Assembly (NCBI GenBank): GCA_041725895.1
Contig: JBGRQA010000008.1
Coordinates: 124,001-188,000 of the forward strand
DNA from: JBGRQA01 sp041725895
GTDB taxonomy: Bacteria; Bacteroidota; Bacteroidia; Bacteroidales; Marinifilaceae
Reading direction: 5' to 3'
DNA: 64,000 nucleotides
Program-made: the position numbers and the translations under genes
The notes under the pieces: model-generated
The model's database searches: none
What the model saw: the letters and a program-made list of their open reading frames with translations, nothing else
Told to the model about the DNA's origin: nothing
In this document: positions 42,960 to 52,724 of the stretch, in pieces
Position numbering within the stretch: position 1 is the first letter of the stretch
Layout of the letters: each line of letters opens with the position of its first letter

Positions 42960-44000
42960 ATGAAAAGAAATTTAGCTATCATATTTTTCCTCCTGATGTC
43001 ATCATTTTCCTCTTTAGCCCAAGTGGGGGGAGAAAGAATTTATGAATTTCTAAATCTCCCCAGTTCAGCCAGGGTAACAGCTTTGGGAGGGGAACAAATT
43101 GCAACCGGAGACGCGGAGGCCGACTTGAGTTTTCACAACCCATCTCTTCTTTCTGCCGACATGGATCAAACCATTAGCCTGAACTATGTGAGCTATTTGG
43201 CAGATATAAATTATGGCTATGCTTCGTACACCAAACACTTTAATAAATGGGGCACATGGTCGGCAGGAATTCACTACGTAAATTACGGCAAATTCGTTGG
43301 AGCTGATGAATATGGTCAAATTACCGGAAATTTCAAGGCTTCTGAATACGCTCTCCTAATTAGCTGGGCTATGCAACTGTCTCCCAAAATCAATATTGGA
43401 GCCAGTTTCAAACCCATTTATTCAAATCTGGAAAAATACAACTCATTTGGTCTGGCTATGGATTTTGGAGTAACCTACAGCAGTACCGATCAACTTTTCA
43501 AAGCTGCATTGGTGGCAAAAAATGCAGGCTATCAATTCATCCCTTACTATGGCTCAGAAAGGGAACCTCTTCCCTTTGAAATATTGGTAGGTATGAGTCA
43601 AAAACTAGCCCATGCCCCATTTCGCATCGCAATCACCTACCGTCACCTGCAGAAGTTCGATCTTAACTATACCTCTCCACTTTCCATCTCCAATCGGACC
43701 GAAACGGACCAAAACTTATCTGATAAAAAAGACAGTTTTGGCGACAAAATACTAAAGCACATGATCATGGGACTGGAATTCCTCCCCATGAAAAATGTAG
43801 TACTCCGTACCGGATACAATTTCCAAAGGCGTCAGGAACTAAAAGTAGATTCCAAAAGCTCAACCGTTGGATTTTCCTGGGGATTTGGTATAAAAATCTC
43901 ACAATTCCATATCAATTATTCATCTGCCCGCTACCATCTGGCAGGAGCATCCAATCACTTTTCCATTAGTACCCGTCTGAGTGACTTCAACTTCAAATAA
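42960..44000 (+). CDS. porQ: Type IX secretion system protein PorQ
   Basis: A 346-residue outer-membrane beta-barrel with a signal peptide (MKRNLAIIFFLLMSSFSSLA), then the PorQ start GERIYEFLNLPSSARVTALGG and a barrel ending in Phe (SDFNFK). PorQ belongs to the T9SS, which exports proteins with C-terminal signals, including A-LPS attachment in Porphyromonas. The gene order porQ-cmk-ispH is common in Bacteroidota. A TATATTTA near 42925 is a weak -7 candidate. Confidence 0.93.
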   Translation: MKRNLAIIFFLLMSSFSSLAQVGGERIYEFLNLPSSARVTALGGEQIATGDAEADLSFHNPSLLSADMDQTISLNYVSYLADINYGYASYTKHFNKWGTWSAGIHYVNYGKFVGADEYGQITGNFKASEYALLISWAMQLSPKINIGASFKPIYSNLEKYNSFGLAMDFGVTYSSTDQLFKAALVAKNAGYQFIPYYGSEREPLPFEILVGMSQKLAHAPFRIAITYRHLQKFDLNYTSPLSISNRTETDQNLSDKKDSFGDKILKHMIMGLEFLPMKNVVLRTGYNFQRRQELKVDSKSSTVGFSWGFGIKISQFHINYSSARYHLAGASNHFSISTRLSDFNFK

Positions 44001-44106
44001 ATTCCCAGCGACCGCAAAAGTCCATTTCAATCGTTTTCGCTGATTTCCCAACACATACAGCAGCATTTTTAAAAGTAAAATCGAGGAATTTGAAGGATTT
44101 TCTTTA

Positions 44107-44114
44107 TACTTTTG
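44107..44114 (+). promoter_or_regulatory. -7 box of cmk
   Basis: TACTTTTG matches TAnnTTTG, 36 bases before the cmk start. No -33 TTTG at the normal spacing. Confidence 0.5.
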
Positions 44115-44150
44115 TACCCTAATTGCACTAAACACTAGCATTTCAAAAAG

Positions 44151-44849
44151 ATGAATACACCTCAAAAAAAGCTAATTATCGCCATTGATGGCTACTCGTC
44201 CTGTGGAAAAAGCACCGTGGCGAAAGATCTGGCAAAAAAAATTGGCTATACATATATTGACAGTGGTGCCATGTACAGGGTAATCACACTTTATGCCCTT
44301 CGCAACAATCTGATTACTGATGAAATTGTTGATGAAGAAAAACTAAAAGAAAGCCTCAAGGATATCTCCATCTCCTTCCAATACAACCAACAATCACAGA
44401 GACATGAAACATTTCTTAACGGAGAACTGGTAGAGGATGAAATTAGAACTCTGGAAGTTTCCAATAATGTAAGTGCTATTGCTAAAATCCGATTCGTTCG
44501 GGAAAAATTAGTGACACTACAGCGAGAAATGAGCGAAGGAGGTGCTGTAATTATGGATGGACGCGACATAGGAACCGTGGTTTTCCCCAATGCCGATCTG
44601 AAGATATTCATGACAGCAGCAGTAGATGTCCGCGCAATGCGTCGCTACAAAGAACTTGCGGCAAAGAATGAACCAATTACTCTGGAAGAAATTAGCGAAA
44701 ATGTAAAAAAACGCGATTACATTGACGAAAACAGAGAAGAAAGTCCCCTGCGAAAAGCAGAGGATGCAATCATTCTAGACAACAGCTACATGACTCCTGA
44801 AGAGCAACTGGATTGGATCGTTGAAAAAATGAACGAAATCCAAAAGTAA
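44151..44849 (+). CDS. cmk: Cytidylate kinase
   Basis: A 232-residue kinase. Walker A is GYSSCGKST, followed by DSGAMYRVIT and the catalytic Arg region GRDIGTVVFPNADLKIFM, all cmk hallmarks. It phosphorylates CMP and dCMP. About 110 bases separate it from ispH-pfkA. Confidence 0.96.
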   Translation: MNTPQKKLIIAIDGYSSCGKSTVAKDLAKKIGYTYIDSGAMYRVITLYALRNNLITDEIVDEEKLKESLKDISISFQYNQQSQRHETFLNGELVEDEIRTLEVSNNVSAIAKIRFVREKLVTLQREMSEGGAVIMDGRDIGTVVFPNADLKIFMTAAVDVRAMRRYKELAAKNEPITLEEISENVKKRDYIDENREESPLRKAEDAIILDNSYMTPEEQLDWIVEKMNEIQK

Positions 44850-44962
44850 GCAGTTACACATTGAATAAATCACGAAACGAGCCATGAGAAAGTTTCCTCT
44901 CTCAGAAATATAATTACACATTGGCAACTTCCTTGTGACAATTTTGAACTAATTGAAAGCAC

Positions 44963-46807
44963 ATGAATATTGAAATTGATCCAAATTCCGGCTTTTGCTT
45001 TGGAGTGGTAAATGCCATCCAAAGGGCAGAAAAGGAGCTGCAAACCAACGAGCAACTTTTTTGTATTGGCGATATTGTGCACAATAGTATGGAGGTAGAC
45101 AGGCTTCAAAAACTGGGCTTAACCACCATTAATCATGAAACTTTCGCCCGGTTGCAGAATTGCAAAGTACTGTTACGGGCCCATGGCGAACCCCCATCCA
45201 CATACGAAACCGCGAAAAGAAACAACATTGAAATCATTGATGCATCTTGCCCTGTTGTTCTAAACCTTCAGAAGCGCATCAAAGCGGCATATCAACAAAG
45301 CCTTACCAATAACGGACAAATTGTTATTTACGGTAAAAAGGGACATGCGGAAGTAAACGGGCTGGTAGGCCAAACCAATGGAGAAGCCATTGTGGTAGAG
45401 ACACTGGATGATCTGGCAAAAGTAGATACATCCCGCCCAATCACGCTTTTTTCTCAAACTACCAAGACAATCTCAGGCTTTCAGGAGCTAATTTCCGTTT
45501 TGAAAGAAAAGGCTCAAAACGAACTTCATATCAATGATACCATTTGCCGAAAAGTAGCCAACCGTGTTCCTCTCATGCAGGAATTCGCAAAAAAGCACGA
45601 TGTAATTATTTTCGTAAGTGGTCAAAAAAGCTCCAACGGCAAATTACTCTTTGAAGTCTGCCAAAAAGAGAACTCCAAAAGTCACTTCGTCTCCCACCCT
45701 AGCGAAGTAAAAAAAGAATGGTGGGAAAAAGCCAAATCAGTTGGAATTTGCGGTGCAACTTCAACCCCCAGCTGGTTAATGGAAAAAATATCAGAAAACA
45801 TCAAACTTCAAACAAATAAAGTCATTATGTCAAAATTGAAAAAAATTGCCGTACTTACTTCCGGAGGTGATGCTCCAGGAATGAATGCTGCAATTAGAGC
45901 GGTAGCCCGTACTGCGATCTTCAACAAACTAAGTGTTGTTGGGATTTTTCGTGGCTACCAGGGGATGATTGAAGGAGATTTCAAGACATTTAAATCCCAC
46001 GATGTAAGTAACATCATTCAACGAGGAGGAACCATCCTTCGCTCAGCACGAAGCGATGAATTTCGTACGCCGGAAGGTCGTAAAAAAGCTTACGATCAGT
46101 TAAAGAAAAACGAAATTGATGCATTAGTAGTAATCGGAGGGGATGGTACTTTTACCGGAGCACGCCTGTTCTCTCAGGAATTCGACATTCCTACCGTAGG
46201 AATTCCAGGAACCATTGACAACGATCTCTATGGTACCGATTACACCATTGGCTACGATACTGCATTAAATACAGTTGTTGATGCCGTTGATAAAATTCGC
46301 GACACCGCAAGTGCACACAACCGCTTATTCTTTATTGAAGTAATGGGCCGTGATGCAGGATTCATAGCACTTCGAAGTGGTATTGCTACTGGTGCAGAGG
46401 CCATTTTAATTCCGGAAAGAGAAACTCACGTACAGGATTTGCAACGTTATCTTGAAAAAGGATACAAGGAACACAAATCAAGTGGTATTGTAATTGTTGC
46501 CGAGGGCGACAAATCGGGTGGAGCTTACGAAATCGCCAAAAAGATTGAGAAGAAACATCCTGAATATGATATCCGTGTATCTGTTCTGGGACACATGCAA
46601 CGTGGAGGTTCACCATCAGCGTTCGACCGTGTAACTGCCAGCCGTTTGGGTGTTGCAGCAGTAGAGGCTTTGTTGGATGATCAGAAAAGTATCATGGTGG
46701 GTGTCATGAACAACGAAATCACTCAGATTTCTTTCAATCAAGCCATCAAGAATTCAAAAAATGTTAAGATGTCACTATTGAACATCACTGACATTCTGGC
46801 AATATAA
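44963..46807 (+). CDS. ispH-pfkA: Fused IspH and 6-phosphofructokinase PfkA
   Basis: A single 614-residue ORF. Residues 1-285 form IspH, with all three cluster Cys (C12, C96, C195) and the DASCPVV and STPSWLMEKI segments. From residue 289 (ATG at 45827) it reads MSKLKKIAVLTSGGDAPGMNA, a complete ATP-type PfkA with GGDGT, PGTIDND and GRDAGF. IspH ends the MEP isoprenoid route; PfkA controls glycolysis. No stop separates them. Normally two genes; PfkA may also start internally. A TAA lies one base out of frame at 45817, so a frame error is possible. Confidence 0.9.
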   Translation: MNIEIDPNSGFCFGVVNAIQRAEKELQTNEQLFCIGDIVHNSMEVDRLQKLGLTTINHETFARLQNCKVLLRAHGEPPSTYETAKRNNIEIIDASCPVVLNLQKRIKAAYQQSLTNNGQIVIYGKKGHAEVNGLVGQTNGEAIVVETLDDLAKVDTSRPITLFSQTTKTISGFQELISVLKEKAQNELHINDTICRKVANRVPLMQEFAKKHDVIIFVSGQKSSNGKLLFEVCQKENSKSHFVSHPSEVKKEWWEKAKSVGICGATSTPSWLMEKISENIKLQTNKVIMSKLKKIAVLTSGGDAPGMNAAIRAVARTAIFNKLSVVGIFRGYQGMIEGDFKTFKSHDVSNIIQRGGTILRSARSDEFRTPEGRKKAYDQLKKNEIDALVVIGGDGTFTGARLFSQEFDIPTVGIPGTIDNDLYGTDYTIGYDTALNTVVDAVDKIRDTASAHNRLFFIEVMGRDAGFIALRSGIATGAEAILIPERETHVQDLQRYLEKGYKEHKSSGIVIVAEGDKSGGAYEIAKKIEKKHPEYDIRVSVLGHMQRGGSPSAFDRVTASRLGVAAVEALLDDQKSIMVGVMNNEITQISFNQAIKNSKNVKMSLLNITDILAI

Positions 46808-46896
46808 ACAAACTGCCTTTCAGTATACTGAGTTCAAACAGGGCAAACATCCTGTTTTTGATTTCGCTTTTTGTTCGAAGCATTGAGCTAGGGCAT

Positions 46897-46927
46897 TTTG
46901 TAAAACAGCACTAATCTCATAACTTTG
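46897..46927 (+). promoter_or_regulatory. priA promoter
   Basis: TTTG at 46897-46900, a 19-base spacer and TAACTTTG at 46920-46927 match the Bacteroidota promoter exactly. It shows that the in-frame TTG at 46925 is not the start and supports the ATG at 46946. Confidence 0.8.
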
Positions 46928-46945
46928 AACAAAAGCAAAATCATT

Positions 46946-49420
46946 ATGAACTCAACTACCCTGTATGCAGATGTAATCCTGCCGATTCCATTGGCCCAGC
47001 TCTTCACCTATAACATTCCTTCAGAACTGAATGGTGAGGTGGCCATTGGAAAAAGGGTGGTGGTTCCTTTCGGCTCCAAAAAGTTATACACAGCCATTGT
47101 TAAGGACATTCACGAAAATGCTCCTGCTGATTACGAAACCAAGCCTGTTCTTTCCATCCTGGACAGTTTCCCAATTATAGATCGGATACAATTCCAATTC
47201 TGGGAGTGGATCTCGCAATACTATCAATGTACCATAGGTGAAGTATACAAAGCAGCACTTCCCTCCGGGATGAAACTGGAAAGCCAAACCCGAATTCTGC
47301 TCAATACCGAATTTGTTGCCCATGGTCGCCTATCGGCCAGCGAGGAACAAATTCTCAACATCCTATCCCACTCCAAGGATGCCAGTATCCAAGATCTAAA
47401 CCAAATAACCAAGTTAAAGAACACCTTACCCCAGGTGAAATCCTTATTGGACAAAGGGGCCATTATTGTAGAAGAACAACTTCAAAAAAGTTACCGTGAA
47501 AAAACGCAAAAGATCGTAAACCTAAACCCGCAAATCACAGAATCGCTACTAAGCGAAACTCTTGATCAACTAGGAAGGGCAAAAAAGCAGCAGGAAGTTT
47601 TGATGTGCTATCTCAATCTCTCGAAATGCTTTATTGAACCTACCCCACACAAGGTGAAACTGACTGAACTGCTAAAAAGTTCCGGCACATCCCACTCAAT
47701 CGTAAATTCACTGGTTAAAAAGAACATACTTGAAATCTCTGAAGAAAAAATCGATCGTTTGGATTTCACGGAAATAAAAGCAGGTCAGGCTCATCCGCTA
47801 AATCCACATCAAAGCACAGCCTACAAACATATCATCCAACAATTCGAGGAGAAAAACTGTGTTCTTTTGCATGGAGTTACATCCAGCGGCAAAACAGAAA
47901 TCTACATCCATCTGATCAGAAAATACATCGAGGCAGGCCAACAGGTTCTTTATTTGCTACCGGAAATTGCATTAACCACCCAAATCATCCATCGTCTGCA
48001 AAGAGTGTTTGGTAACAAGGTAGGTGTTTACCATTCCAAATTCAACGATGCGGAACGGGTAGAAATCTGGAATAACATCCACCAAAACGATCCGAACAAA
48101 ACTTACCAGGTGGTATTGGGGGTTCGCTCCTCTATTTTTCTTCCCTTTCACAATTTAGGCCTGATCATCATTGACGAGGAACACGAAAATACCTACAAGC
48201 AATTCGATCCGGCCCCCCGCTATCACGCACGCGATGCAGCACTGGTTCTGGCACAAAAACATGGAGCCAAAACCCTTCTGGGTACCGCAACTCCAGCTAT
48301 TGAGAGTTACTACAATGCCCGGAAAGGAAAATATGGTCTGGTCGAATTAACCCAACGCTACCAAAACATTCAACTGCCGGAAATCCTTATCGCAAACACC
48401 AGGGAAGCGAGAAGAAAGAAAATCATGAAATCGATTTTCACACCAATGCTCTACGATCACATCAGGGAAGCATTGGAAATGAACGAACAGGTAATTCTTT
48501 TTCAAAACAGAAGAGGTTTTGCCCCCTACATTGAATGCAAGGAATGCGGATGGGTCCCTCATTGCGAGAATTGTGACGTAAGTCTCACATACCATCGTTT
48601 CAATAATAAATTAGAATGCCATTACTGCGGCTACAGCACCTATCCTCCTAATGGTTGCTCCCAATGTGAATCAACCAGTCTGGAAGATCGCGGTTACGGA
48701 ACAGAAAAAATAGAAGAAGAGCTACTGGGTTTATTCCCTGAAGCAAAAATAGGCCGAATGGATCTGGATACCACCCGCAGCAAAAGAGCCTATGAAAAAA
48801 TTATTGCCAGTTTCGAGCAAAAAAAACTGGATATTCTTATCGGAACCCAAATGGTCAGCAAGGGACTGGATTTCGACAATGTAAGTGTGGTTGGCATCAT
48901 GAATGCGGACAACATGCTCAACTACCCCGATTTCAGGGCCTACGAAAGGAGTTATCAACTAATGGCCCAAGTTGCGGGTCGGGCAGGAAGAAAACACAAG
49001 CAAGGTAAGGTTATTATCCAAACGAACGACCCCAAACATCCTATCATTAAAGATGTACTACGAAACAATTACCTTAACATGTACAAGATGCAAATGGAAG
49101 AGCGTGAAGAATACATCTACCCTCCTTTCTACAGAATGATTAGCATCACGCTTAAGCATAAGGACCAAAGAAAATTAAACCAGGCGGGACTTCAATTTGG
49201 AAGCGCATTGCGAAAAATATTTGGAATAAGAATTTTTGGTCCCCAGGCTCCACTAATCAATCGAATTCAAAATTTTTACCTTCTCAAAATTATTTTAAAA
49301 ATTGAGAGCAAAAGCTCTCCGGCAAAAGCCAAGTGGATTCTGAATCGTGAGGCCAATACAATAAAATCAAAAGCTGAATTCAAGAGCCTGCAGATCCATT
49401 TTGATGTGGATCCCTTATAG
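46946..49420 (+). CDS. priA: Primosomal replication protein N' (PriA helicase)
   Basis: A protein of 824 residues: N-terminal DNA-binding region (MNSTTLYADVILPIPLAQLF), helicase core with Walker A GVTSSGKTE and DEEH box (IIIDEEHENTYKQ), the zinc site CKECGWVPHCENCDVSL / CHYCGYS / CSQC and a C-terminal helicase domain with GRAGRKHKQG. It restarts stalled replication forks. It has its own promoter. Confidence 0.96.
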   Translation: MNSTTLYADVILPIPLAQLFTYNIPSELNGEVAIGKRVVVPFGSKKLYTAIVKDIHENAPADYETKPVLSILDSFPIIDRIQFQFWEWISQYYQCTIGEVYKAALPSGMKLESQTRILLNTEFVAHGRLSASEEQILNILSHSKDASIQDLNQITKLKNTLPQVKSLLDKGAIIVEEQLQKSYREKTQKIVNLNPQITESLLSETLDQLGRAKKQQEVLMCYLNLSKCFIEPTPHKVKLTELLKSSGTSHSIVNSLVKKNILEISEEKIDRLDFTEIKAGQAHPLNPHQSTAYKHIIQQFEEKNCVLLHGVTSSGKTEIYIHLIRKYIEAGQQVLYLLPEIALTTQIIHRLQRVFGNKVGVYHSKFNDAERVEIWNNIHQNDPNKTYQVVLGVRSSIFLPFHNLGLIIIDEEHENTYKQFDPAPRYHARDAALVLAQKHGAKTLLGTATPAIESYYNARKGKYGLVELTQRYQNIQLPEILIANTREARRKKIMKSIFTPMLYDHIREALEMNEQVILFQNRRGFAPYIECKECGWVPHCENCDVSLTYHRFNNKLECHYCGYSTYPPNGCSQCESTSLEDRGYGTEKIEEELLGLFPEAKIGRMDLDTTRSKRAYEKIIASFEQKKLDILIGTQMVSKGLDFDNVSVVGIMNADNMLNYPDFRAYERSYQLMAQVAGRAGRKHKQGKVIIQTNDPKHPIIKDVLRNNYLNMYKMQMEEREEYIYPPFYRMISITLKHKDQRKLNQAGLQFGSALRKIFGIRIFGPQAPLINRIQNFYLLKIILKIESKSSPAKAKWILNREANTIKSKAEFKSLQIHFDVDPL

Positions 49421-49758
49421 TTAAAAAAATAGGGTACGAATAAACACATTTAAGCAGAACAAGTTTGAACACGTCACACCTCATCTTAAAAACCACCTTG
49501 TATTATAAATTTTATTGGTTTCCACACTTCAGCAGAAAACTTTCTTAAAAAAGAGTGGAAGCACCTACAAAAGAATATCCCCCTTCAACCAGAAACCCAA
49601 AACAGCTACTTTTCCGGACCATGCATTGAAAAAAACAAAAAACTCATTAACAATCAACTACCCCTTAAAGTTGTTAAAATTCCTTAAGCTTTCCTTTCCT
49701 CCATCAAGTAAAAATGAATTTGCTTATCTTTGCTTGAATTATTTCAAAAAGCAAAATC
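49421..49758. other. Gap between priA and the heptose kinase gene
   Basis: About 340 bases with no convincing gene. An 83-codon reading frame crosses it but overlaps the next gene and its promoter box and has no recognisable feature. The only site is TATCTTTG at 49725-49732. Confidence 0.5.
49725..49732 (+). promoter_or_regulatory. -7 box of the heptose kinase gene
   Basis: TATCTTTG matches TAnnTTTG, 27 bases before the GTG start. The -33 position lacks TTTG. Confidence 0.55.
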
Positions 49759-50760
49759 GTGAATAGACCTGATCTAGAACAAAAATTTGCATCCTTCAAC
49801 CAATACAACATCCTCATAATTGGTGATGTAATGGTCGATGCCTACGCCTGGGGAAAAGTTGACCGGATTTCACCGGAAGCACCAGTGCCTATTCTTTCCT
49901 GTACAAAACGGGACAATCGTTTGGGTGGAGCTGCAAACGTGGCCCTAAATATTAAATCTTTAGGTGCCTACCCTATCCTTTGTTCGGTAATCGGTAACGA
50001 CGAGAAAGGGAAGGTTTTCCTTGATCTCCTTAACGACATCAAACAAGATACTTCGGGGATTGTGGTAAGCAACCAACGCAGAACAACAGTTAAAACCCGC
50101 TTCATCAGCAACAACCAGCATATGATTCGCATTGATGAAGAAGACACTCACGAATTGGCCGATGAAATCGAGGAACAATTCATTGATCATATCAAGGGAT
50201 TGCTAAAAAAGAATAACATTCATGCCATCGTATTTGAGGACTACGACAAGGGAACCATCACTCTTCGGTTGATCCAGGAAATAACAGCCCTGGCCAAACA
50301 GAAGGGAATCCCAACTCTGGTAGATCCCAAAAAACGCCACTACAAGGATTACAAAAACGTAACCCTCTTCAAACCCAATTTTAAGGAATTTGTAGAAGGT
50401 TCTAACCTGGATTTAGCAAAAGGAGATATTCCCGGATTGTTTGCTGCCGCCAAAAACTTCCAACAAGAGATGGATGTTGACAAACTTCTGATTACCCTTT
50501 CGGAATTGGGTGTTTTCATCAGCAACGAGGAAAGCTACAAGCACATCCCGGCAGTTGTGAGAGAAATTGCTGATGTCTCAGGGGCAGGAGATACGGTAAT
50601 CAGTGTAGCAACACTTTGCCTGGTGGCAGGGATGAAAGCCTCGGAAATCGCAGCCATTTCCAACTTAGCAGGGGGAATTGTTTGTGAAATTCCCGTAGTT
50701 GTTCCCATCAACAAAGAACAATTACTCAAAGAAACACTGGAATTATATCAGGAAGCATAA
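49759..50760 (+). CDS. hldA: D-glycero-beta-D-manno-heptose-7-phosphate kinase (RfaE1-like)
   Basis: A 333-residue PfkB-fold sugar kinase without the cytidylyltransferase half. It has GDVMVDAYAWGKVDRISPEAPVP at the start, characteristic of RfaE domain I, the substrate loop RLGGAANVALN and the C-terminal DVSGAGDTVIS with the catalytic Asp. It phosphorylates heptose-7-phosphate for LPS core synthesis. The start is GTG at 49759. Confidence 0.88.
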   Translation: MNRPDLEQKFASFNQYNILIIGDVMVDAYAWGKVDRISPEAPVPILSCTKRDNRLGGAANVALNIKSLGAYPILCSVIGNDEKGKVFLDLLNDIKQDTSGIVVSNQRRTTVKTRFISNNQHMIRIDEEDTHELADEIEEQFIDHIKGLLKKNNIHAIVFEDYDKGTITLRLIQEITALAKQKGIPTLVDPKKRHYKDYKNVTLFKPNFKEFVEGSNLDLAKGDIPGLFAAAKNFQQEMDVDKLLITLSELGVFISNEESYKHIPAVVREIADVSGAGDTVISVATLCLVAGMKASEIAAISNLAGGIVCEIPVVVPINKEQLLKETLELYQEA

Positions 50761-50915
50761 ACGGACGGAAACCAAAGACCGAAACGGATCAAAAACACAA
50801 AAAGCTGATTATCAAAACAGATGATTATGCTTAGGATATACAAAATTGTTAATAAGTTCTTCCCTATTTTTGATATTTTCATTGATTTGAAAATTTTAAT
50901 TCTGGGTGAAAATTG

Positions 50916-50923
50916 TAACTTTG
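50916..50923 (+). promoter_or_regulatory. -7 box of parA
   Basis: TAACTTTG matches TAnnTTTG, 57 bases before the parA ATG. A TTTG at 50886-50889 is 26 bases away, too far for a normal -33 element. Confidence 0.55.
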
Positions 50924-50979
50924 GGGTCTAACTATCAGAATAATAAATTTGTCTCTTTCAGTTAATAAAAGATCTATTT

Positions 50980-51783
50980 ATGGCTAAAATTATCGCTCTT
51001 GCAAACCAAAAGGGTGGCGTTGGAAAAACCACCAGCGCAATTAACCTGGCGTCCAGCTTGGCAGTATTGGAATATAAAGTTCTGCTGATTGATGCGGACC
51101 CCCAGGCTAATGCAACATCCGGTTGTGGTTTTGATGTTCGTTCCATTGAGAACAGTATTTATGAGTGTATTGTTGACGGAGTTTCCACTCAGGAAGCCAT
51201 TCTTAAGAGCGATATTGAAGGTTTGGATCTTTTGCCCTCTCACATTGACCTGGTTGGGGCTGAGATTGAAATGCTGAACCTACCGAACCGGGAGAAAATT
51301 CTTTCCGGAGTACTGGAACAAGTACGAGAGGCATACGATTTTATCCTGATTGATTGTTCTCCTTCACTGGGCCTGATTACGGTCAATGCTCTGACTGCAG
51401 CAGATTCAGTGATAATTCCGGTTCAATGCGAGTACTTTGCTTTGGAAGGATTAGGAAAACTTTTAAATACCATCAAAATCATTCAGAGTCGTTTGAATCC
51501 TGAATTGGAGATTGAAGGCTTCTTGCTGACCATGTATGATTCACGTCTGCGCCTGTCCAATCAGGTTGTTAATGAAGTAAAAACGCATTTCCAGGATATG
51601 GTATTTGATACCATCATTCAACGTAACACCAAACTTGGGGAAGCCCCCAGTTATGGTAAACCCGCAATCTTGTACGATGCAGAATCCAAAGGTGCCATTA
51701 ATTATTTGAATATGGCCCGGGAATTATTGCAGAACAACGACATGACCAAGATTAGCAACAAAGAAAAAATATTAAGCGAATAA
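50980..51783 (+). CDS. parA: Chromosome-partitioning ATPase ParA (Soj)
   Basis: A 267-residue deviant Walker ATPase: KGGVGKTTSAINLA with the signature Lys, then DADPQANATSG and LIDCSPSLGLITVNAL. It binds DNA and ATP and moves ParB-parS complexes. First gene of parA-parB-DUF5683-MltD. The start ATG at 50980 gives MAKIIALANQKGG, exact for the family. Confidence 0.96.
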   Translation: MAKIIALANQKGGVGKTTSAINLASSLAVLEYKVLLIDADPQANATSGCGFDVRSIENSIYECIVDGVSTQEAILKSDIEGLDLLPSHIDLVGAEIEMLNLPNREKILSGVLEQVREAYDFILIDCSPSLGLITVNALTAADSVIIPVQCEYFALEGLGKLLNTIKIIQSRLNPELEIEGFLLTMYDSRLRLSNQVVNEVKTHFQDMVFDTIIQRNTKLGEAPSYGKPAILYDAESKGAINYLNMARELLQNNDMTKISNKEKILSE

Positions 51784-51828
51784 TCAAGGCTAATTATACA
51801 GCCTCAAAATAGAATATGATAGGATAAT

Positions 51829-52701
51829 ATGGCAAAAAAGAGCGCATTAGGAAGAGGACTAGGAGCACTAATAAATGATGTTGAAGAGGTTCAGACCAAA
51901 CCGGAAACCGAATTGACGAACGAAATAGAACTCAGTAAAATTGAGGCCAACCCCTATCAGCCTCGTACAAAATTTGACGAAGAGGCACTAAACGAACTGG
52001 CCCAATCCATTAAAGAGATTGGTATTGTTCAACCCATTACAGTTCGAAAGACCGATAACAACAGCTACCAGTTAATTGCCGGAGAACGTCGTTTCCGTGC
52101 AGCCAAACTGGCAGGCCTTACAAAAATACCCGCTTACATTCGAACAGCCGAAGATGACAAAATGCTGGAGATGGCCCTTGTGGAGAACATCCAAAGGGAA
52201 GATCTGGATTCCATTGAGGTTGCAATCAGTTATCAACGCTTGATTGATGAATGCAAATTAACCCAGGAGAACTTGAGCGAACGCGTTGGAAAAAAACGCT
52301 CAACCATCTCCAATTACCTCCGCTTACTTAAATTACCTGCCGAAATTCAAAAGGGAATCCGGGACAAAAAATTATTGATGGGACACGCACGTGCCCTTGT
52401 GAATATTGAAGATCCGGAAACTCAGTTAATGGTGTTTCACCAAATTATCAAACACGAATTCTCCGTTCGAAAAGTGGAGGAGATCGTTCGTGAATTGAAC
52501 AATGGTACGCCAAAGGAAAAAGCAAAACGTCAGACTTTAGCCGAAGAATATGTTGCATTAAAGGATCATCTGTCCAATCATTTCAATGCGAAAGTAGATC
52601 TTAAACGCAACGGCAAAGGAAGAGGGAAAATTATTATCCCTTTCAAATCGGATGACGATTTGGAACGCATTTTGGGCGTATTGGATCGGGTAAATTCATA
52701 A
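51829..52701 (+). CDS. parB: Chromosome-partitioning protein ParB (Spo0J)
   Basis: A 290-residue protein: N-terminal GRGLGALI, the CTP-binding ParB/Srx domain (NPYQPRTKFDEEALNEL, GERRFRAAKLAG, ENIQREDLDSIE), an HTH domain and a C-terminal dimer domain. It binds parS sites and spreads on DNA as a CTP clamp. I found no canonical parS sequence in the window. Confidence 0.96.
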   Translation: MAKKSALGRGLGALINDVEEVQTKPETELTNEIELSKIEANPYQPRTKFDEEALNELAQSIKEIGIVQPITVRKTDNNSYQLIAGERRFRAAKLAGLTKIPAYIRTAEDDKMLEMALVENIQREDLDSIEVAISYQRLIDECKLTQENLSERVGKKRSTISNYLRLLKLPAEIQKGIRDKKLLMGHARALVNIEDPETQLMVFHQIIKHEFSVRKVEEIVRELNNGTPKEKAKRQTLAEEYVALKDHLSNHFNAKVDLKRNGKGRGKIIIPFKSDDDLERILGVLDRVNS

Positions 52702-52724
52702 CAAAACATACAAATACTAGAACA

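Noticed and set aside
49515..49766. 83-codon plus-strand ORF before the heptose kinase gene
   Set aside because: No recognisable domain, A/T-rich composition, overlaps a TAnnTTTG promoter box and the next start codon.
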